From contig PCAM01000028.1 of assembly GCA_002730555.1 (NCBI GenBank), forward strand, positions 1 through 64,000: 64,000 nt of DNA. Reading direction: 5' to 3'. Made by a program: the position numbers and the translations under genes. Below are positions 61,306-64,000 of the stretch, piece after piece (position 1 is the first letter of the stretch; every line of letters starts with the position of its first letter). This DNA comes from Chloroflexota bacterium. GTDB lineage: Bacteria; Chloroflexota; Dehalococcoidia; Lucifugimonadales; Lucifugimonadaceae. The notes under the pieces were generated by a model, which was given only the letters and a program-made list of their open reading frames with translations, was not told the DNA's origin and did no database searches.

Positions 61306-62448
61306 TCACGCGGTAAGCGCGCCCAGTATCCGATCCACGACGACCTTCGGATCGTCGCACCAGCGCACCACGATCACGATGTCACGCTCCGGGTCGATAA
61401 ACACGACATTTCCACCCGCACCACGTGCCGCGAAGCTCCGGGTCGAGCCGACGTCGGACAGCGAGCCTTCGTGGTTCAACCACCACATGTAGCCGTACTC
61501 GGGCTTGATCGTGCACGGCTCGGTCATGGCGTAGATCCATGATTCGGGAATGATCTGCTGATCGCCCCAGTGGCCGCGCCGGAGGCAGAGCAGTCCGTAA
61601 CGGGCGTGGTCGAAGGTGTTGATCCAGATCCCGCCGCCCCAGTGTGCGCCGCCGGCGACCGACTCCACCCGCTTGCCGTTCAGATCGACCATCGACGTCT
61701 CGTAGCCGTGCCATTCCCACGTATCGGACGCGCCGATCGGGTCCATAACGTTGCGTTTCAGAACAGCCGGCAGCGTCTCACCGTAAAGCCGCAGCAGAGA
61801 GAGCGCGACCCGGTTCATGCGGACGTCGTTGTACTCCCAGTAGGTGCCGGGCTCCTGGAGTTCACGGGCCGAATTGCTGTCATGGACAACTCCCGTACTG
61901 ATATCGCCCGCCATACCGGCGTCTGAACCAACCACGCGCCCGCGATCGATCGAGTCCGGGAGCCCGAACAGCTCCCCTTCCCATTCGCTCGTCTGCTGGA
62001 GACATTGCTCCCAGGTGATTTTGGCGTTGTGGTCTGAGCTGAACCCGCCGTCATCGATGTATTCGGCGACGCGATCCCCGGCGTTGCGGATCAACCCGTT
62101 TTCGACCGCCTGCCCCGCCAGTGTGGCGATGTAGCTCTTAGTGGCGCTAAAGGTCACTTCAACGCTGGATGGTTCGCCGTACTCGCCGACGATATAGCCG
62201 CCACGAATAACGAGTCCGGCCGGGGTGCTGCGTTTCTTGAGCGGACCAAGGACGCGGTCGTTGGGGTGCGCCACGCCTTTGGGCGCGCGATCGTGGAGAT
62301 CCACCGGCCAGTTGATCTCGGTGGCCTCTGCGAACTTGAGGGCATCCGCTAGCGCGGCCGGGTCGAAACCGAGTGCGCCCGGTTCGCGTCGCTCCCACTC
62401 GCCTTTTGGTGGGATGTAGCCAATTGCGGGTTCAGATGAGGTGCTCAT
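61306..62448 (-). CDS. Serine hydrolase, beta-lactamase/PBP-like (class C) family
   Basis: 380 residues. The nucleophile motif S-x-x-K is in TFSATKSYIATL near 99 and the second motif YxN is in YWEYNDVRMN near 205. The third motif is probably in the SFAARGAGGNVVFI region near 340. No signal peptide is seen, so it is likely a cytoplasmic esterase or amidase rather than a beta-lactamase. Such proteins often accompany carbohydrate or ester catabolic genes. It lies on the same strand as the lactonase and upstream of it, separated by repeats. Confidence 0.85.
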   Translation of the reverse strand: MSTSSEPAIGYIPPKGEWERREPGALGFDPAALADALKFAEATEINWPVDLHDRAPKGVAHPNDRVLGPLKKRSTPAGLVIRGGYIVGEYGEPSSVEVTFSATKSYIATLAGQAVENGLIRNAGDRVAEYIDDGGFSSDHNAKITWEQCLQQTSEWEGELFGLPDSIDRGRVVGSDAGMAGDISTGVVHDSNSARELQEPGTYWEYNDVRMNRVALSLLRLYGETLPAVLKRNVMDPIGASDTWEWHGYETSMVDLNGKRVESVAGGAHWGGGIWINTFDHARYGLLCLRRGHWGDQQIIPESWIYAMTEPCTIKPEYGYMWWLNHEGSLSDVGSTRSFAARGAGGNVVFIDPERDIVIVVRWCDDPKVVVDRILGALTA

Positions 62449-62631
62449 TCAATTCTCCACTGGGCGGGCGTGTGGTTCGGATCAGGAGTAATAACTACTG
62501 GTGGGCGCACCGTTCGACGGGATTATCGCCCAAGATGGCGACGAGTGGTGAATGCGTTGCTGGACTCATATCTCAACAACACCGTAAGGGCGGCTGACTA
62601 TCCGCCCGAGGGCGGGCCGCTGCCCGCACCG
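62449..62631. repeat. GTAGGGGCG-family elements
   Basis: gtaagggcggctgactatcc then gccc at 62584-62607, continuing directly into gagggcgggccgctgcccgc, a second short palindrome. Confidence 0.6.
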
Positions 62632-64000
62632 TTAAACAACCCCGTCGATCACGACATCAAGCAGAGCCGGCTTCCCGGACGCAAACGCGCGTTCCAGCGC
62701 CGGGCCTATTTCCGATGGGTCCGTTATCCGCTCGCCGTGGACGCCCAATCCTTGTGCCACGACGGACAAGTCGAACGGCGTCGGGAAGTCCATGTACAGG
62801 TAGTTGCTGCCCGGTTCCGGCTCCTTGAGGACGTCCCGCTTGTAGATGTCCATGTTGGTCTTGAGCACCCGGTATGCGCCGTTGTCCAGCACGACCACCA
62901 CCGCCGGGATGTTGTCGTTGGCGGCCGACCACAGCCCTTGGATGGTCATCATCGCCCCGCCGTCACCGAGTATCCCCAGCACGGGGCGGTCTGGGTTCGC
63001 CAGCTTGGTGCCGAGCGTCGCCCCGAGGCCCCAGCCGAAGGAACCGCTCTTTTTGGATACCAGCTCGTCCGGGGTGAGCGACTGCATGAAGTGGTTGAAG
63101 GAGAATCGGTGGCTTGACGAGTCGTCTACCACGATGGTGCGGGCGGGAAGGGCACCTGCGATCTCTGCCAGCGCCCGGTCCGGCGACATCGGGATGTTGT
63201 TCCACTTCGCTTTCGCCGCGGTGGCGTAACGCTCACGCGCCTCCGTCCTGACGCTCGCGATCAGTTCAGCGCGTTCGGCGGCGGCGGCCCGTGCCTCGTC
63301 CGTCATAAACGTTTCAAGTGCGTTTGCAAGCTCGGCCAGCGCCAGCTTCGGGCTTGCGACAATCCCGATATCGGTCGGCTCAGACTTGCCCACGGCCCCA
63401 GGACGCTGGTCGATGTGGATCACCGTGGCCGATTCCGGCATGAGCACGTCGGAGAAATAAAACAGGTCGGCAAAAACCTCCGCTCCCACGGCCAGCAGGG
63501 CGTCGGCCTCGTCGAGAAGTTGGCGGTGTTCACGGCGTCGCGTGGCGAGAACGCCCATGTATTGCGGATGGTTCGTCGGGAAACTGACCTCCGAGCCGCG
63601 CGTCGTGTAAACGGGAAGCCCAAGAAGCTCAGCGACGCGCACCGCCTCATCTACGGCGTCGGACTTGGCGACGCGATTGCCGAGCAACATCAGGGCGCGC
63701 CGGGAACTCGCCAGTACGTCCGCCATACGACCCAGCGCCGCGGGGTCCGGCGCGCTCGACGTGTACATCGGCTTTGACGGTACGATGTTCATCTCGGCCA
63801 TGCCGTCCAATGCGTTACCGGCCAGACCTACGTACACAGGCCCTTTGGGTTCGGCGTTGGCCTCGTTGAAGGCGCGGCGCAGCACGCTCGGCATCTGGTC
63901 CGGGTGAGTGACCTCTACCGACCACTTGGTAACCGGCCGCACCAGCGCCGGTAGGTCGGCCCGGAACTCGGCCAGCTTCCGGGTGTCGTAGTTGCCGGAC
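62632..64000 (-). CDS. Thiamine-diphosphate-dependent enzyme, acetolactate synthase/benzoylformate decarboxylase-like (partial)
   Basis: 456 residues visible, with the N-terminal part beyond the right edge. The central domain has GPVYVGLAGNALDG and a nucleotide-domain strand RALMLLGNRVAKSDAVDEA. The TPP-binding core reads LGILGDGGAMMTIQGLWSAA, followed by VVVVLDNGAYRVLK; GDG...DN matches GDG-x(n)-NN with Asp for the first Asn. SKKSGSFGWGLGATLGTKLA precedes it. Either a carboligase or a 2-oxoacid decarboxylase; with no small regulatory subunit nearby, catabolic use fits the sugar-acid island. The catalytic N-terminal Glu is outside the window. Confidence 0.85.
   Translation of the reverse strand, partial: SGNYDTRKLAEFRADLPALVRPVTKWSVEVTHPDQMPSVLRRAFNEANAEPKGPVYVGLAGNALDGMAEMNIVPSKPMYTSSAPDPAALGRMADVLASSRRALMLLGNRVAKSDAVDEAVRVAELLGLPVYTTRGSEVSFPTNHPQYMGVLATRRREHRQLLDEADALLAVGAEVFADLFYFSDVLMPESATVIHIDQRPGAVGKSEPTDIGIVASPKLALAELANALETFMTDEARAAAAERAELIASVRTEARERYATAAKAKWNNIPMSPDRALAEIAGALPARTIVVDDSSSHRFSFNHFMQSLTPDELVSKKSGSFGWGLGATLGTKLANPDRPVLGILGDGGAMMTIQGLWSAANDNIPAVVVVLDNGAYRVLKTNMDIYKRDVLKEPEPGSNYLYMDFPTPFDLSVVAQGLGVHGERITDPSEIGPALERAFASGKPALLDVVIDGVV

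Noticed and set aside
2845-62607. CRISPR array from the recurring GTAGGGGCG units
   Set aside because: Copies are kilobases apart or in facing pairs, spacers are not regular, and no cas gene is present.

Overview
The window is GC-rich bacterial DNA with densely packed genes on both strands and no rRNA, tRNA or CRISPR that I can see. Its content points to a marine Chloroflexota of the SAR202 type: five mandelate-racemase/muconate-lactonizing (MR/MLE) enolase-superfamily genes and four luciferase-like flavin monooxygenase genes in 64 kb, plus a sulfatase, SMP-30 lactonases, an R3H-domain ATPase and several small-molecule oxidoreductases. The taxonomic call is inference from content.

Layout. 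0-4 kb: a partial luciferase-like monooxygenase, a membrane-anchored alpha/beta hydrolase, a NUDIX hydrolase and an orphan TPP-decarboxylase-like subunit. 4-13.6 kb: a long minus-strand housekeeping block (rph, eno, gap, pdxS, pdxT, GNAT, R3H ATPase, tmk, PPOX protein). 13.8-20 kb: ketopantoate-reductase-like, RraA-like, amidohydrolase, UBP zinc-finger and quinone-reductase genes. 20-29 kb: a first carbohydrate/DOM island (HxlR regulator, two GalD-like MR/MLE dehydratases, SMP-30 lactonase, NHL propeller protein, sulfatase, MazG-like protein). 29-46 kb: mixed oxidoreductases (acyl-CoA dehydrogenase, truncated hemoglobin, luciferase-like enzymes, aldo/keto reductases, SDR), a DUF5679 zinc ribbon, an MFS exporter and a JAMM peptidase. 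45-50 kb: tandem VOC proteins, a DUF3179 lipoprotein, a nuclease-like protein, a hydrolase and an NMT1/THI5-like binding protein. 51-64 kb: a second, larger sugar-acid island (DapA-family aldolase, zinc dehydrogenase, three MR/MLE dehydratases, aldo/keto reductase, SMP-30 lactonase, serine hydrolase, acetolactate-synthase-like enzyme). Dehydrogenase, lactonase, dehydratase and aldolase together are the classes needed for non-phosphorylative sugar-acid oxidation.

The most striking observation is at 47336: the DUF3179 lipoprotein reading frame is interrupted by a single in-frame UGA exactly where the family motif should have the first Cys of a CxxC. The frame stays open and conserved for 248 codons afterwards, and a small hairpin follows the UGA. 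This makes it a candidate exported selenoprotein (UxxC). Elsewhere, broken genes are visible: a CheX-like gene with two single-base shifts, a VOC gene with one, a DHFR/RibD-like pseudogene, a methyltransferase pseudogene with two UGA codons, and a duplicated 5' fragment of a monooxygenase.

Nearly every intergenic gap carries short palindromic repeats of a few recurring families: a GTAGGGGCG...CGCCC hairpin, a CTCTCCC...GGGAGAG hairpin, ATTCCC-N8-GGGAAT 20-mers like Neisseria dRS3, and CCTTCGAGAGCCTCAGGGCAC-like units. Some are paired into MITE-like units.
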